64,000 bases of DNA from an uncultured Cohaesibacter sp. (lineage in GTDB: Bacteria > Pseudomonadota > Alphaproteobacteria > Rhizobiales > Cohaesibacteraceae). The stretch lies in the NCBI RefSeq assembly GCF_963676485.1, contig NZ_OY781114.1:2682501-2746500 (forward strand), written 5' to 3'. Shown here piece after piece: positions 1-9,575 of the stretch. Numbering within the stretch: position 1 is the stretch's first letter; each line of letters opens with the position of its first letter. The notes beneath the pieces were generated by a model. The model searched no databases, was not told where the DNA came from, and saw nothing but the letters and a program-made list of their open reading frames with translations. Both the position numbers and the translations under genes were made by a program.

Positions 1-1375
<1,375 letters not shown>

Positions 1376-1400
1376 CTCTCATTTGTCTATATTCATTCAA

Positions 1401-1460
1401 GACGTTCTTTGCCAAAGGCAAAAACGTCAACTAGCGTTAGGTGTATTGTTCGTAGAACAA
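1401..1460 (+). other. 23S-5S spacer with two hairpins
   Basis: The spacer between 23S and 5S contains two small inverted repeats. At 1401-1428, GACGTT...ACGTC encloses TTTGCC/GGCAAA. At 1446-1460, TTGTTC is followed by gta and GAACAA. Such spacer stems are usually rRNA processing structures for RNase III or RNase E; that role is inferred from position only. No tRNA lies in the spacer. Confidence 0.5.
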
Positions 1461-1500
1461 TCACCGACAGCTCAAACCAGCTTCTCTGTTTGTTATTCGC

Positions 1501-1620
1501 CGGCCCGGTGGTTATGGCGAGGACACCAAACCCGATCCCATCCCGAACTCGGCCGTTAATATCCTCTGCGCCAATGGTACTCCGTCTTAAGACGTGGGAG
1601 AGTAGGTCGCTGCCGGGCCT
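1501..1620 (+). rRNA. rrf: 5S ribosomal RNA
   Basis: The gene lies about 125 nt downstream of the 23S 3' end. The terminal helix is visible: GGCCCGG at 1502-1508 pairs with CCGGGCC at 1613-1619. The conserved internal stretch ccgatcccatcccgaactcgg typical of 5S helices II/III is present around 1532-1553. Ends are accurate to a few bases. Confidence 0.95.
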
Positions 1621-1642
1621 GCTAATAACAAACTTACTACTT

Positions 1643-1679
1643 AAAAACCCCTCGTGCCTTCTCGGCACGGGGGGTTTTT
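1643..1679 (+). terminator. Rho-independent terminator of the rRNA operon
   Basis: The stem AAAAACCCC(T)CGTGCC / GGCACGG GGGGTTTTT closes on a TTCTC loop and ends in a T run. It sits about 23 nt after the 5S gene. No tRNA lies between 5S and this terminator, so the operon ends with 5S, unlike many alphaproteobacterial rrn operons that end with tRNA-fMet. Confidence 0.9.
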
Positions 1680-1857
1680 GTTTGCCAAATATACGGAAAT
1701 ACAGGAATAAAGGGACGGGGAAGCCACTCCGTAATTCTCCTCGATAGGCTTTTTATAAAATATTATTCTCTAAAATTTGCGAATTCGACGCGAACTGCTA
1801 TGTGACGCGCGTAAACTATTTCAATGAAGATATTTTGGAAATATTTAGACATATAAA

Positions 1858-1907
1858 GGCCCAAAAGTGGGTCGCATCTATCGCACCAAATTCCCATCTT
1901 ATGGGCC
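1858..1907. repeat. Interrupted inverted repeat in the rrn-atoE intergenic region
   Basis: GGCCCA (1858-1863) pairs with TGGGCC (1902-1907), and TGGG (1868-1871) pairs with CCCA (1893-1896). The result is a two-segment hairpin with a small internal loop and a 21-nt apical loop. The rest of 1680-2174 is AT-rich and I see no gene there. No poly-T follows the hairpin, so it is not a standard terminator. Confidence 0.4.
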
Positions 1908-2174
1908 TTCCCTGCGCTAAAGTGACTTTCATAAGTCTTTGAATTATTTATCTTAAATTTTGTAGTTAGGATCTATGAAGCTTTCGTTTCACTATTTCTC
2001 TGACTATTAAGTGTATCACTATGCGATCATATTGCATTATCATGTGGGCATTCTAATTTCCTCCTCTTAGCGATCAAGGATCTAAAGTTTAAGATTTTCA
2101 GCATCTTACGGCTCCTAAGGGCACAGTCCTTACGAGTGCATCATAATGTGAATTATCTTAGAGGGAGGAACGTT

Positions 2175-3533
2175 ATGGAACACGCCAATGGCAGGGATCA
2201 AGGATCCTTTTTGTGGCGCTTTTCGAAAAAATTCAACTTCGCAGCTGACAAGCTGATCCCTGAATCTTTCGTGTTCGCTCTTATCCTGACCGCCATCGTA
2301 TTTGTGCTTGCCTTTTTTCTAACGGACTCCGGTCCGATGAAGATCGTTAATGCATGGTATGGCGGACTCTGGTCAATGATCTCATTTGCCTTTCAGATGA
2401 CGATCATGGTTGTCTTGACCAGTATGGCGGCAAAGTCGCCTCAGTTGGAAAGGGTGCTGTCGTCAATCGCCAGTACGCCGAAATCTGCAGCCAGCGCCTA
2501 TGTCATTCTGATTGTTTTTGCGACTGTCGCCAGTTGGATCAACTGGGCGTTCGGCACCATTCTGTCGCCCGTTCTGGCAATGTATCTGTCCAAGAATATC
2601 AAAAGGGTACATTTCCCGCTTATGATTGCGGCGGGCTATGCCTGCATGATCATGGTGCAACCGATTTGCCCGAGTATTTCAGCTGTGGCCTTGTTGGCTT
2701 CGCCTGATCACTTCATGATTGATCAGGTTGGCGTTATGCCCGTGAGTGAAACGGCGTTCAATCCGCTTGGTTTGATCATGGTTGCAATCCTGTTCATCGT
2801 TACTCTGCTTGTTACCATCAAAACCACTCCTCCGGAGGACGAGGTTGTATCCTTTGATGGAGAGATCAATCTACAGGTAGAAGCCGCTGAGGAGGCCAAT
2901 GGCACCTTTGCGGACAAGATGAATAACAGCCGGTTGGTTCTGGGCGTGTTCTCGCTGATCGGCATTATTTACTTCATCTATCACTTCATGACGGGCAATG
3001 GCCTTACGCTGAACTTCATCATCTTCATATTCCTTATTGCAGATCTTATTCTTTATAAGACGCCGAAGAAATTTGTCGATGCCGTCAAGCATAATATGGT
3101 TCTGGCTGCCAATGTGATGATCCAGTTTCCCTTCTATGGGGGCATCATGGGGGTCATGGCAAAAACCGGTTTGACCGGGGTTCTTGCCAACGGTCTCATT
3201 TTCCTTGCCAGCGAGCACACAATCTACTGGTTCTCCTATGTCTCTGCGTCCATCGTCAATCTGTTCGTGCCGTCGCAGGGTGGGCAATGGATCGTTCAGG
3301 GCCCGATTCTGGTGGAAGCTGCCAAGGCCTTTGACGCCCATATGCCGTCTATTGTAACGGCCTTCATGATGGGGGATGAGGCCACCAACCTTATTCAGCC
3401 TCTCTATATTATTCCCGCGTTGGCGCTGGTTGATATCGAGTTGAAGAAGGTATGGGGCTTTATGGCCTTTATTTGGTTTATCTGGTTCATTACCTCGACC
3501 ATAGGGCTTATCTTACTGCCGATGCTCCTATAA
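2175..3533 (+). CDS. atoE: Short-chain fatty acid transporter, AtoE family
   Basis: This 452-residue polytopic inner-membrane protein has about 10-12 hydrophobic segments. Its sequence pattern matches the AtoE / short-chain fatty acid transporter family: an N-terminal KFNFAADKLIPESFVFALILT, a WINWAFGTILSPVLA segment, and a C-terminal GDEATNLIQPLYIIPALAL. Family members import short-chain fatty acids such as acetoacetate or butyrate. I chose the ATG at 2175 because AGGGAGGAA lies 5 nt upstream; an in-frame ATG at 2136 lacks a ribosome site. It appears monocistronic, with a terminator right behind it and no ato catabolic genes beside it. The exact substrate cannot be read from the sequence. Confidence 0.85.
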   Translation: MEHANGRDQGSFLWRFSKKFNFAADKLIPESFVFALILTAIVFVLAFFLTDSGPMKIVNAWYGGLWSMISFAFQMTIMVVLTSMAAKSPQLERVLSSIASTPKSAASAYVILIVFATVASWINWAFGTILSPVLAMYLSKNIKRVHFPLMIAAGYACMIMVQPICPSISAVALLASPDHFMIDQVGVMPVSETAFNPLGLIMVAILFIVTLLVTIKTTPPEDEVVSFDGEINLQVEAAEEANGTFADKMNNSRLVLGVFSLIGIIYFIYHFMTGNGLTLNFIIFIFLIADLILYKTPKKFVDAVKHNMVLAANVMIQFPFYGGIMGVMAKTGLTGVLANGLIFLASEHTIYWFSYVSASIVNLFVPSQGGQWIVQGPILVEAAKAFDAHMPSIVTAFMMGDEATNLIQPLYIIPALALVDIELKKVWGFMAFIWFIWFITSTIGLILLPMLL

Positions 3534-3563
3534 AGAAGAAGGACTGTCGAAGTTTTTTTACGA

Positions 3564-3600
3564 GGGCTCTCGCATTGGTTGTGAGAGCCCTTTCTGTTTG
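3564..3600 (+). terminator. Terminator of atoE-like gene
   Basis: GGGCTCTC (3564-3571) and GAGAGCCC (3583-3590) form an 8-bp stem with an 11-nt loop, followed by TTTCTGTTT. Confidence 0.85.
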
Positions 3601-3639
3601 TGGCAGGTCCTCTGCGAATGATTCTTACAAGGGAGTCTT

Positions 3640-3741
3640 ATGCCGTTTTCCGCATCTGCATCGGCTTGTGCCTATGGAAGCGGTGAAGAACGGACTCAAT
3701 TTTTCGTGGATTTTGGAGTAGTATCGCCCCAAAGCGTATGA
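3640..3741 (+). CDS. Possible 33-codon small ORF
   Basis: An ATG at 3640 sits 4 nt behind GGGAG and opens a 33-codon frame (begins MPFSASASACAYG, ends VVSPQSV). It lies in the 323-bp gap before the secreted protein gene. It has no recognisable domain, signal peptide or membrane segment. The only support is the ribosome-binding site, so this may be chance or a short leader. Confidence 0.2.
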   Translation: MPFSASASACAYGSGEERTQFFVDFGVVSPQSV

Positions 3742-3856
3742 TTTTTTAAAGGAACCCAAACGGAGCATTGCGAAAATGTTAAAAGCAGAAGACACTTTCG
3801 AATGAGTTTTTGCTTTGCATGTTTGTTGATCGCTTCGTTGGGAAAAGGGAGAAGCT

Positions 3857-4639
3857 ATGACTTCGTATTTCGTAAAAAAAGCAGCCAAACTGGTTCGTGT
3901 TTGTGCAGCTGCATTGTTGGTTCCTGCGGTTTTCTCCGGTCCCGTTCTGGCGGCAAGTGATACGCCCTTTTTCACTGGTGTGTGGGAGCTGAAAGACGGC
4001 AAGACCGTTCGGCCGTTGGTCATGAGCGACTGGCTTATTTTTGATGGCAAATTGCCCAACACCTGGCTCTATATGACCAAGGGCTCTGTTCCGGGGCAGC
4101 AATATCGCTTTATTGCAAGAAATGTCGGCGTAAATGGCGTGTCAGTTGCACTGGTTGATGTGGCGCGGGTTGATGACACGCACATGACTTATCGTGTGAG
4201 CGTCAAGGGCGCAATCATTGAGCAGGGAGAGGCAACGCGCTTGAGCGTACCGAATGCCAATGATTCCTGTCTGGCCGTTGATACAGAGTTGAAGGACATG
4301 CTCGGCAACTGGGTCGTGGCGGCTGACAAGAAGAAGAGAGTCAAGCTCAGCGAAACAGAACTGAATTTTGATGGACAAAAGCAGGCTGTCGAGCTTCGTC
4401 CTATCCGTACGGGGCAGGTTGGTGTTGTTGTGAATGGCGCTCCCTATGCGCTCTTTACCGATGCCGGGGGCGATTATGCCGTTTTGCAGGTTCTTCCAAC
4501 CGGTACTGCGTCTTTCGTGGGTGGCCCGATCGGGCAGCATGTGAATTTTGCTCAGGAGATTGTCCTGCGCCGGACCAACGGACGCTGTGATGCAGCGATT
4601 GCCGGGCGTCTGAAGCTTCTTGGCAAGCCGCATAAATAG
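3857..4639 (+). CDS. Secreted/periplasmic protein of unknown function
   Basis: The 260-residue product starts with a clear Sec signal peptide (basic MTSYFVKKAAK, hydrophobic core, cleavage after PVLA at about residue 32). The mature part looks like two similar beta-rich modules of roughly 100 residues. Each starts with a GxW pair: FTGVWELKDGKTVRPLVMSD near residue 38 and MLGNWVVAADKKKRVKLSE near 150. Each module ends near a lone Cys, and only a few Cys are present overall. That lipocalin-like 'GxW' start is an observation, not a family assignment. GGGAGAAG lies just before the ATG at 3857. I do not recognise the family and the neighbours give no functional clue. Confidence 0.8.
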   Translation: MTSYFVKKAAKLVRVCAAALLVPAVFSGPVLAASDTPFFTGVWELKDGKTVRPLVMSDWLIFDGKLPNTWLYMTKGSVPGQQYRFIARNVGVNGVSVALVDVARVDDTHMTYRVSVKGAIIEQGEATRLSVPNANDSCLAVDTELKDMLGNWVVAADKKKRVKLSETELNFDGQKQAVELRPIRTGQVGVVVNGAPYALFTDAGGDYAVLQVLPTGTASFVGGPIGQHVNFAQEIVLRRTNGRCDAAIAGRLKLLGKPHK

Positions 4640-4662
4640 AATATTCCTCGCGTTTCTTGGAA

Positions 4663-4718
4663 AGCTGCACTGTCGATGGGGATGGGCCTTGTGCCAGTCA
4701 TGCATTCGACAGCTGCAG
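4663..4718. repeat. Imperfect stem-loop between the secreted protein gene and fghA
   Basis: AGCTGCACTGTCGA on the left and TCGACAGCTGCAGC on the right form an imperfect stem around a loop of about 25 nt. No T run follows. It may be a weak terminator or an mRNA processing structure in the 125-bp gap. Confidence 0.4.
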
Positions 4719-4764
4719 CATTTAGCATGTGCGCTTACACCTGCTTTGCAAAGGAAGATTCGTT

Positions 4765-5598
4765 ATGAAATTGATTTCAAAAGCCAAAGCATTTGGTGGC
4801 GAGCAGAGGCTCTATCGGCACCAATCCAAAGTCACGGGAACCGAGATGGAATTTTCGGTTTTCCTGCCACGAGAAGCATTGGAAGGCTTTGTTTGTCCGG
4901 CCCTCTTTTATCTTTCGGGCCTTACCTGCAGCTGGGAAGAGGTGGTTACGCAAGGGCTGCCGCAAATGCATGCGGCCAAGCACGGGCTTATTTTCGTTGC
5001 GCCGGACACCAGCCCGCGGGGCGAGAATGTTGCCGACGATGACGCCTATGACCTTGGCCAATCTGCCAGCTTCTATCTTGATGCGACTGAAGAGCCGTGG
5101 TCAGACCATTTCAAGATGGAAACCTATCTGACGTCCGAATTGCCCAAGCTTCTGGTCGGCGCATTGCCGGTGGATGAAGATGCTTTCGGCATAACCGGTC
5201 ATTCAATGGGCGGGCATGGAGCCTTGACGCTGGCGCTGCGTCATCCGACGCTGTTTCACTCGGTCTCTGCTCTGGCGCCGATTTCCAATCCGATGTCCTG
5301 CCTTTGGGGACGTAAGGCGTTCGAAGCCTATCTTGGCGATGAAGAAGCCAATTGGGATGACCATGATGCCTGTGCCCTTATTGCCAAACTGGGGTGGGAG
5401 GGACAAATCCTGATCGATCAGGGGCTCGCAGACGAGTATCTGGAAGATCAGCTCAAGCCCTGGGCTTTTGAAAAAGCCTGCCGATTGGCAAATGTCGATC
5501 TGACCATGCGGCTTCACGGTGGTTATGATCACTATTATCACTTCGTTGCCAGTTTCTTGGCCGATCATATCGAATGGCACGCCAAGCGCCTTGAGTGA
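4765..5598 (+). CDS. fghA: S-formylglutathione hydrolase
   Basis: This cytosolic esterase hydrolyses S-formylglutathione to formate and glutathione, the last step of glutathione-dependent formaldehyde detoxification. At 277 residues it matches the family (about 280). Family landmarks are LSGLTCSWEE near residue 50, PDTSPRG, the nucleophile elbow GHSMGG with Ser147, the DQGLAD aspartate and the C-terminal HGGYDHYYHF histidine of the alpha/beta-hydrolase triad. I chose ATG 4765 because AAGGAAG precedes it; an upstream in-frame ATG at 4729 has no ribosome site and would lengthen the protein beyond the family norm. The partner glutathione-dependent formaldehyde dehydrogenase (adhC/flhA) is not in the window. 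Confidence 0.95.
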   Translation: MKLISKAKAFGGEQRLYRHQSKVTGTEMEFSVFLPREALEGFVCPALFYLSGLTCSWEEVVTQGLPQMHAAKHGLIFVAPDTSPRGENVADDDAYDLGQSASFYLDATEEPWSDHFKMETYLTSELPKLLVGALPVDEDAFGITGHSMGGHGALTLALRHPTLFHSVSALAPISNPMSCLWGRKAFEAYLGDEEANWDDHDACALIAKLGWEGQILIDQGLADEYLEDQLKPWAFEKACRLANVDLTMRLHGGYDHYYHFVASFLADHIEWHAKRLE

Positions 5599-5835
5599 CA
5601 ATGTTTGGTGCGCCCACTCTGCTTGCAATCATGAGGCGATGTTGAGACAACCTGCCTGAGGGTAACTACGCAAATTTTGTGGGTTATCCTCAAGCGGGCG
5701 CAGATTCCTAACGGATTGCTCATTTTTTCTCCCCCTTGGAGATCAGAATCAGGCACATGTGATTCTCGATCCAAATATCCTGATTTCAACATGGACCAGC
5801 TGCCATCATGGGCTGGATCATCTGTGGCTGGTCGT

Positions 5836-5934
5836 CCGTATGCAGCAAGGCTTTTCTGGCCTTTGCCTATAGGGCATACGGGTAGAAAGAGCCGTTCATT
5901 TGTCGCAAGGCTATTTGAAAAGGCTCTAAGGGAG
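5836..5934 (+). promoter_or_regulatory. Candidate structured 5' leader of the nucleobase permease gene
   Basis: Two hairpins precede the permease start. CCGTATGC (5836-5843) pairs perfectly with GCATACGG (5874-5881), and its loop holds a smaller AAGGC/GCCTT hairpin. AGAGCC (5888-5893) pairs with GGCTCT (5922-5927). The second stem ends directly against the Shine-Dalgarno AAGGGAG (5928-5934). That layout, a multi-branched domain followed by a hairpin touching the ribosome site, is what a translational riboswitch or protein-bound leader looks like. It does not match the consensus of the purine or PRPP aptamers as I remember them. The whole gap 5599-5940 holds nothing else I can assign. Confidence 0.45.
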
Positions 5935-5940
5935 ATTATA

Positions 5941-7221
5941 ATGTCCGAAGAGTCTACTTCGGTTGGCAATCAGCCCCAAGAGGGTCTTGGTCGTCAAGTG
6001 CTGTTGGGTGCACAAATGCTGTTCGTGGCATTTGGGTCGTTGGTTCTGGTTCCAATCCTTACCGGTTTAAGCTCGTCCGTTGCCCTGTTCACAGCCGGTG
6101 CCGGAACGCTGGTTTTCCAAATTGTCACAAAGCGGTCTGTGCCGGTCTTTCTGGCTTCGTCCTTTGCTTTCATTGCGCCGATCATCTATGGCTCCGAGCA
6201 ATGGGGCATTCCCGCCACGATGTCGGGTCTGTTTGCCGCTGGCCTGGTGTATGTGGCTCTGTCTTTCCTTGTGCGCTGGAAGGGGCAGAGGATCATTGAC
6301 CGAGTTTTGCCGCCGATTGTGGTCGGTCCGGTCATCATGGTCATTGGCCTTTCTTTGGCTCCCATTGCGCTCAACATGGCGCAGGGCAAGACAAGTGACG
6401 GGGCTGTGCAATTGGTGCCGTTTGATCAGGCTGTGATCATTGCTTTGGTGTCTGTGGGCGTGACTGTGCTGGTAACCCTGCTTGGCAGAGGCATGTTCAA
6501 GTTGGTGCCGATCCTGTTTGGTATCGTATCTGGTTATGTGGTTAGTGTGCTGTTTGGCGTGGTGGACTTCTCCGCCATTTCTGCAGCTCCCATCGTGGCT
6601 ATGCCGCCATTCACTTTCCCTGAATTCAATATCGAAGCCATTCTGTTCATTCTGCCGGTTGCCATCGCTCCGGCTATTGAGCATATCGGGGATATTGCGG
6701 CGATTTCCGGTGTGGCCAAGAAGGATTTCTTCACCAAACCGGGTCTCAAGAACACGCTGCTTGGTGACGGGCTGGCCACCAGTTTGGCTGCTCTATTCGG
6801 CGGACCACCAAATACCACCTATTCAGAGGTGACCGGTGCGGTTGCTCTGACCAAGGCGTTCAATCCGGCCATCATGACATTTGCTGCCATCTGGGCCGTT
6901 ATTCTGTCCTTCTCCGGAACGCTTGGTGCTGTGTTGGCGACCATTCCGGTGCCCGTTATGGGGGGCATTGAAGTGATCTTGTTCGGGGCTATTGCCGTGG
7001 TCGGTGTGTCGACCCTTCTCAAGGTCGGTGACGAACTGACCGAAGCCCGCAACCTGATCATTGCTTCTGTGGTTCTGGTGATCGGCATTGGCGGGCTGGA
7101 AGTCGGCATCGGCGATTTTGCGATCAAGGGCATTGGCCTTTGCGCCATCGTCGCCATTCTGCTCAACCTGCTTCTGCCTCAACAGAGAGTGGAACAAGGC
7201 AAGGTTGAACCGGCCGAATAA
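5941..7221 (+). CDS. uraA: Uracil/xanthine permease, NCS2 family
   Basis: This 426-residue inner-membrane nucleobase:cation symporter fits the NCS2 (UraA/PbuX) family, with about 14 transmembrane segments. Family signatures are visible: VGPVIMVIGLSLAP in the middle, the substrate-binding EHIGDI motif, GGPPNTTYSE with the conserved NxT, and the NCS2 signature IPVPVMGGIEVILFG near residue 340. The ATG at 5941 follows AAGGGAG; the same frame stays open upstream to 5677 but without a ribosome site and with non-family sequence. Uracil is more likely than xanthine from the overall UraA-like length and motifs, but specificity is not certain. The gene stands alone with its own terminator and a hairpin-rich leader that suggests post-transcriptional control. 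Confidence 0.88.
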   Translation: MSEESTSVGNQPQEGLGRQVLLGAQMLFVAFGSLVLVPILTGLSSSVALFTAGAGTLVFQIVTKRSVPVFLASSFAFIAPIIYGSEQWGIPATMSGLFAAGLVYVALSFLVRWKGQRIIDRVLPPIVVGPVIMVIGLSLAPIALNMAQGKTSDGAVQLVPFDQAVIIALVSVGVTVLVTLLGRGMFKLVPILFGIVSGYVVSVLFGVVDFSAISAAPIVAMPPFTFPEFNIEAILFILPVAIAPAIEHIGDIAAISGVAKKDFFTKPGLKNTLLGDGLATSLAALFGGPPNTTYSEVTGAVALTKAFNPAIMTFAAIWAVILSFSGTLGAVLATIPVPVMGGIEVILFGAIAVVGVSTLLKVGDELTEARNLIIASVVLVIGIGGLEVGIGDFAIKGIGLCAIVAILLNLLLPQQRVEQGKVEPAE

Positions 7222-7255
7222 GTCTGGTTGTTCTATTTCGTCTTTTAAACAAGAA

Positions 7256-7284
7256 AGGTCGCATCGCAAGATGCGGCCTTTTTG
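7256..7284 (+). terminator. Terminator of the NCS2 permease gene
   Basis: AGGTCGCATC, a GCAA tetraloop and GATGCGGCCT form a 10-bp stem followed by TTTTTG. Confidence 0.9.
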
Positions 7285-7386
7285 TATGTTCCCAGTCCTC
7301 ATTACGCATTTGGGATGTGCCGTCCTACTTTTTGGCCCGCTTTCCCGTGACCCGTGCCTGAAGCTGGTTTTTATGCGAACGAGATA

Positions 7387-8565
7387 TCAGGGGCGGTTTT
7401 TGCTCAGGAAGTCACCCATGCGCTCAACAGCCTTGAGGATATTCTCAAGACTGTTGGCATAGGAAAGTCGGATATAGCCTTCACCATAGGTGCCAAAGTC
7501 TGACCCTCCGATGGTGGCAACGCCTGCTTCTTCGAGCAGCCTCGATGACAATTCTTTTGCCTTGAAGCCTGTTTCCGTCACATTGGGAAAAGCATAAAAG
7601 GCACCTTTCGGCATGACGCAGGAAACGTTGGGCAGTGCGTTGAGAGCAGCGACGACTGCTTTGCGGCGGGTATCGAACTCGGCCATCATGGCATGAGCTG
7701 CGTCCTGTGGCCCTGTTATGGCCGCGATGCCGGCAAACTGGGCCGCGGAGTTGACGCAGGAATAGGAATTGACCGCCAGCTTGCGGACGTGATCATAAAG
7801 GCTCTCGGGCCAGACCGAATAGCCAAGCCGCCACCCCGTCATGGCATAGGTCTTGGACCAGCCATTGAGCAGGATCAGCCTGTCTTCCAGTTCCGGATAA
7901 GCGGTGAGGCTCTGGTGCTCGAGACCATCAAAAGTCATGCGCGCATATATCTCGTCTGACATGATGGCCACATCCGGCCAATCGGCGAGGCCTTTGACCA
8001 GCTTGTCTATCTCGCTTTTCGGGGTGACCCCGCCAGTCGGATTTGAGGGGCTGTTGAGGATGATGAGGCGGGTATCCTTGGTGATCAGCGACAGCAATTC
8101 GTCAGCCGAGAAGGCAAAGCCATTTTCCTCGCGCAGCGGCACAGGGATGGGGCGGGCTCCGGTGAATTCGATCATCGAGCGATAAATGGGAAAGCCCGGA
8201 TCGGGATAGAGGATGTCAACGCTGGGTTTGCCAAACAGGGTAATGGCCATATACATGGTGACCTTGCCGCCGGGCATGATCATGATGCGGTCAGGAGAAA
8301 TATCCGCGCCATACTGCACCTTGAGATCTTCGGCCACGACTTCTCTGAGGCGAGGGATGCCCACTGCAGGCGTATAGCCATGCTCTCCTGCTTTCAACGC
8401 ATCAATGGCGGCCTCGACAATATGATCTGGTGTTTTGAAATCCGGTTGCCCGATGCCGAGATTGATGATGTCCTTGCCTTCGGCGGCCAACTGGTTGGCG
8501 CGCGCGAGTACGGCAAAGGCATTTTCATCACCAAGATTGAGGAAATTGTCGACTGGGTGGAGCAT
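7387..8565 (-). CDS. Class I/II aminotransferase (aspartate-aminotransferase-like)
   Basis: This 392-residue PLP-dependent enzyme has fold-type I aminotransferase landmarks. They include NLGIGQPDF near residue 35, SNPTGG at 174-179, the cofactor-pairing Asp in SDEIY (D204), the Schiff-base Lys238 in GWSKTYAMTGWRLG, and the C-terminal RLSYANS with the carboxylate-binding Arg. The profile is that of the subgroup-gamma AspC-like enzymes common in alphaproteobacteria. The amino donor (aspartate, alanine or aromatic) cannot be fixed from motifs. It is divergent from the creatininase-family gene at 8719, with a 153-bp shared promoter region. Confidence 0.9.
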   Translation of the reverse strand: MLHPVDNFLNLGDENAFAVLARANQLAAEGKDIINLGIGQPDFKTPDHIVEAAIDALKAGEHGYTPAVGIPRLREVVAEDLKVQYGADISPDRIMIMPGGKVTMYMAITLFGKPSVDILYPDPGFPIYRSMIEFTGARPIPVPLREENGFAFSADELLSLITKDTRLIILNSPSNPTGGVTPKSEIDKLVKGLADWPDVAIMSDEIYARMTFDGLEHQSLTAYPELEDRLILLNGWSKTYAMTGWRLGYSVWPESLYDHVRKLAVNSYSCVNSAAQFAGIAAITGPQDAAHAMMAEFDTRRKAVVAALNALPNVSCVMPKGAFYAFPNVTETGFKAKELSSRLLEEAGVATIGGSDFGTYGEGYIRLSYANSLENILKAVERMGDFLSKNRP

Positions 8566-8718
8566 TGGGTCTCTCTCTGAGGCTGAATTGCTTTATGGTT
8601 CGCAATAGGATAGGGGCTGGGCCAAGGCGCGTAAAGTCTGTTGAGATACTGGCCTTTGGGCAAACAAGCCGCTACCTTGGACAGAACCAAGCCGCGTTGA
8701 CTAAGAAGGGAGCCGACC

Positions 8719-9504
8719 ATGATAAAAGCTTTGTGGAGCGATATGGGGCGCGATGATTTCGCCAATCCTGCGCTGGCTGATGCCGTGGCCGTGTTTCCCA
8801 TTGCGGCAATCGAACAGCATGGACCGCATTTGCCCACCGGTACGGACACGATTTTAGCGGAAGGATATATCGAGGCAGTCCTTGCGCAAAAGCCAGATGA
8901 TCTGCCGATCATTTTCCTGCCTGTGCAGCCGGTCGGCTGGTCTGAGGAACATCTGGATGGTGCGGGCACGCTGACGTCGAGCTGGAAGCATTTGTTGCCA
9001 CTCTGGACCGACATCTGCCTTTCTGTGAAGCGGGCCGGTATCAACCGGATCATCATCATCAACAGCCATGGCGGCAATGTGCCCCTGATGGATATTCTCA
9101 TTCAGGATCTGCGCGTGCATCACGGCATGGTGGCTTCTGCCACCAATTGGTTGCGGCTGGGATATCCGGAAGGTCTGTTCGATCCCGAGGAGATCTCCTA
9201 TGGCATTCATGGTGGCGACGTGGAAACCTCAATGATGCTGGCCCTGCGGCCTGATCTGGTTCGCCTCGACAAGGCTGGCGTTTTTCCTTCGCGGCAGCAA
9301 AAAATGGCAGAAGGCAACGAGCATCTACGCTTTTACGGGCGCAAACAGTTGGGCTGGATGGCAACGGACCTCAATGAGGCTGGTGTGGTGGGGGATGCTG
9401 GTCAGGCGACCGCCGAGAAGGGCCGAGCGCTTATGGAGCATATCGCCAGCCAGTTTATCACCTATGCCAGAGAGGTTGTGAAAGTGGCGCCTTTCGGCTC
9501 TTGA
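8719..9504 (+). CDS. Creatininase family (creatinine amidohydrolase-like) metalloenzyme
   Basis: This 261-residue protein carries the creatininase-family metal-site motifs. EQHGPHLPTGTD is near residue 34, where Glu, His and Asp bind metal. NSHGGN is near residue 115, and HGGDVETS near residue 168 has the third His and Glu. Family members hydrolyse cyclic amides (creatinine, 3-dehydro amides) or act in cofactor and riboflavin-type pathways; the substrate here is unknown. AAGGGAG lies 8 nt before the ATG. Its stop codon (9502-9504) lies inside the copA promoter, so the two genes are tightly packed but separately controlled. Confidence 0.85.
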   Translation: MIKALWSDMGRDDFANPALADAVAVFPIAAIEQHGPHLPTGTDTILAEGYIEAVLAQKPDDLPIIFLPVQPVGWSEEHLDGAGTLTSSWKHLLPLWTDICLSVKRAGINRIIIINSHGGNVPLMDILIQDLRVHHGMVASATNWLRLGYPEGLFDPEEISYGIHGGDVETSMMLALRPDLVRLDKAGVFPSRQQKMAEGNEHLRFYGRKQLGWMATDLNEAGVVGDAGQATAEKGRALMEHIASQFITYAREVVKVAPFGS

Positions 9505-9531
9505 CCTTCCTGTCACTGGAACCCTTATATG
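9501..9531 (+). promoter_or_regulatory. CueR/HmrR-type copper-responsive promoter of copA
   Basis: The -35 TTGACC (9501-9506) and -10 TATATG (9526-9531) are separated by 19 bp, the over-long spacing typical of MerR-family promoters. Between them lies a dyad, CCTTCC-N7-GGAACC, close to the known CueR/HmrR operator CCTTCC-N7-GGAAGG. The gene behind it is a Cu(I) ATPase, the classical target. The regulator itself is not encoded in the window. Confidence 0.7.
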
Positions 9532-9575
9532 TATCTTGACTTTAATATTCCTGTTAAAAGCTGGTCTCGATATTC

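Noticed and set aside
1621-2174. tRNA gene behind the 5S rRNA
   Set aside because: I searched by eye for the tRNA acceptor/T-loop pattern and found none; the terminator follows 5S within 25 nt.
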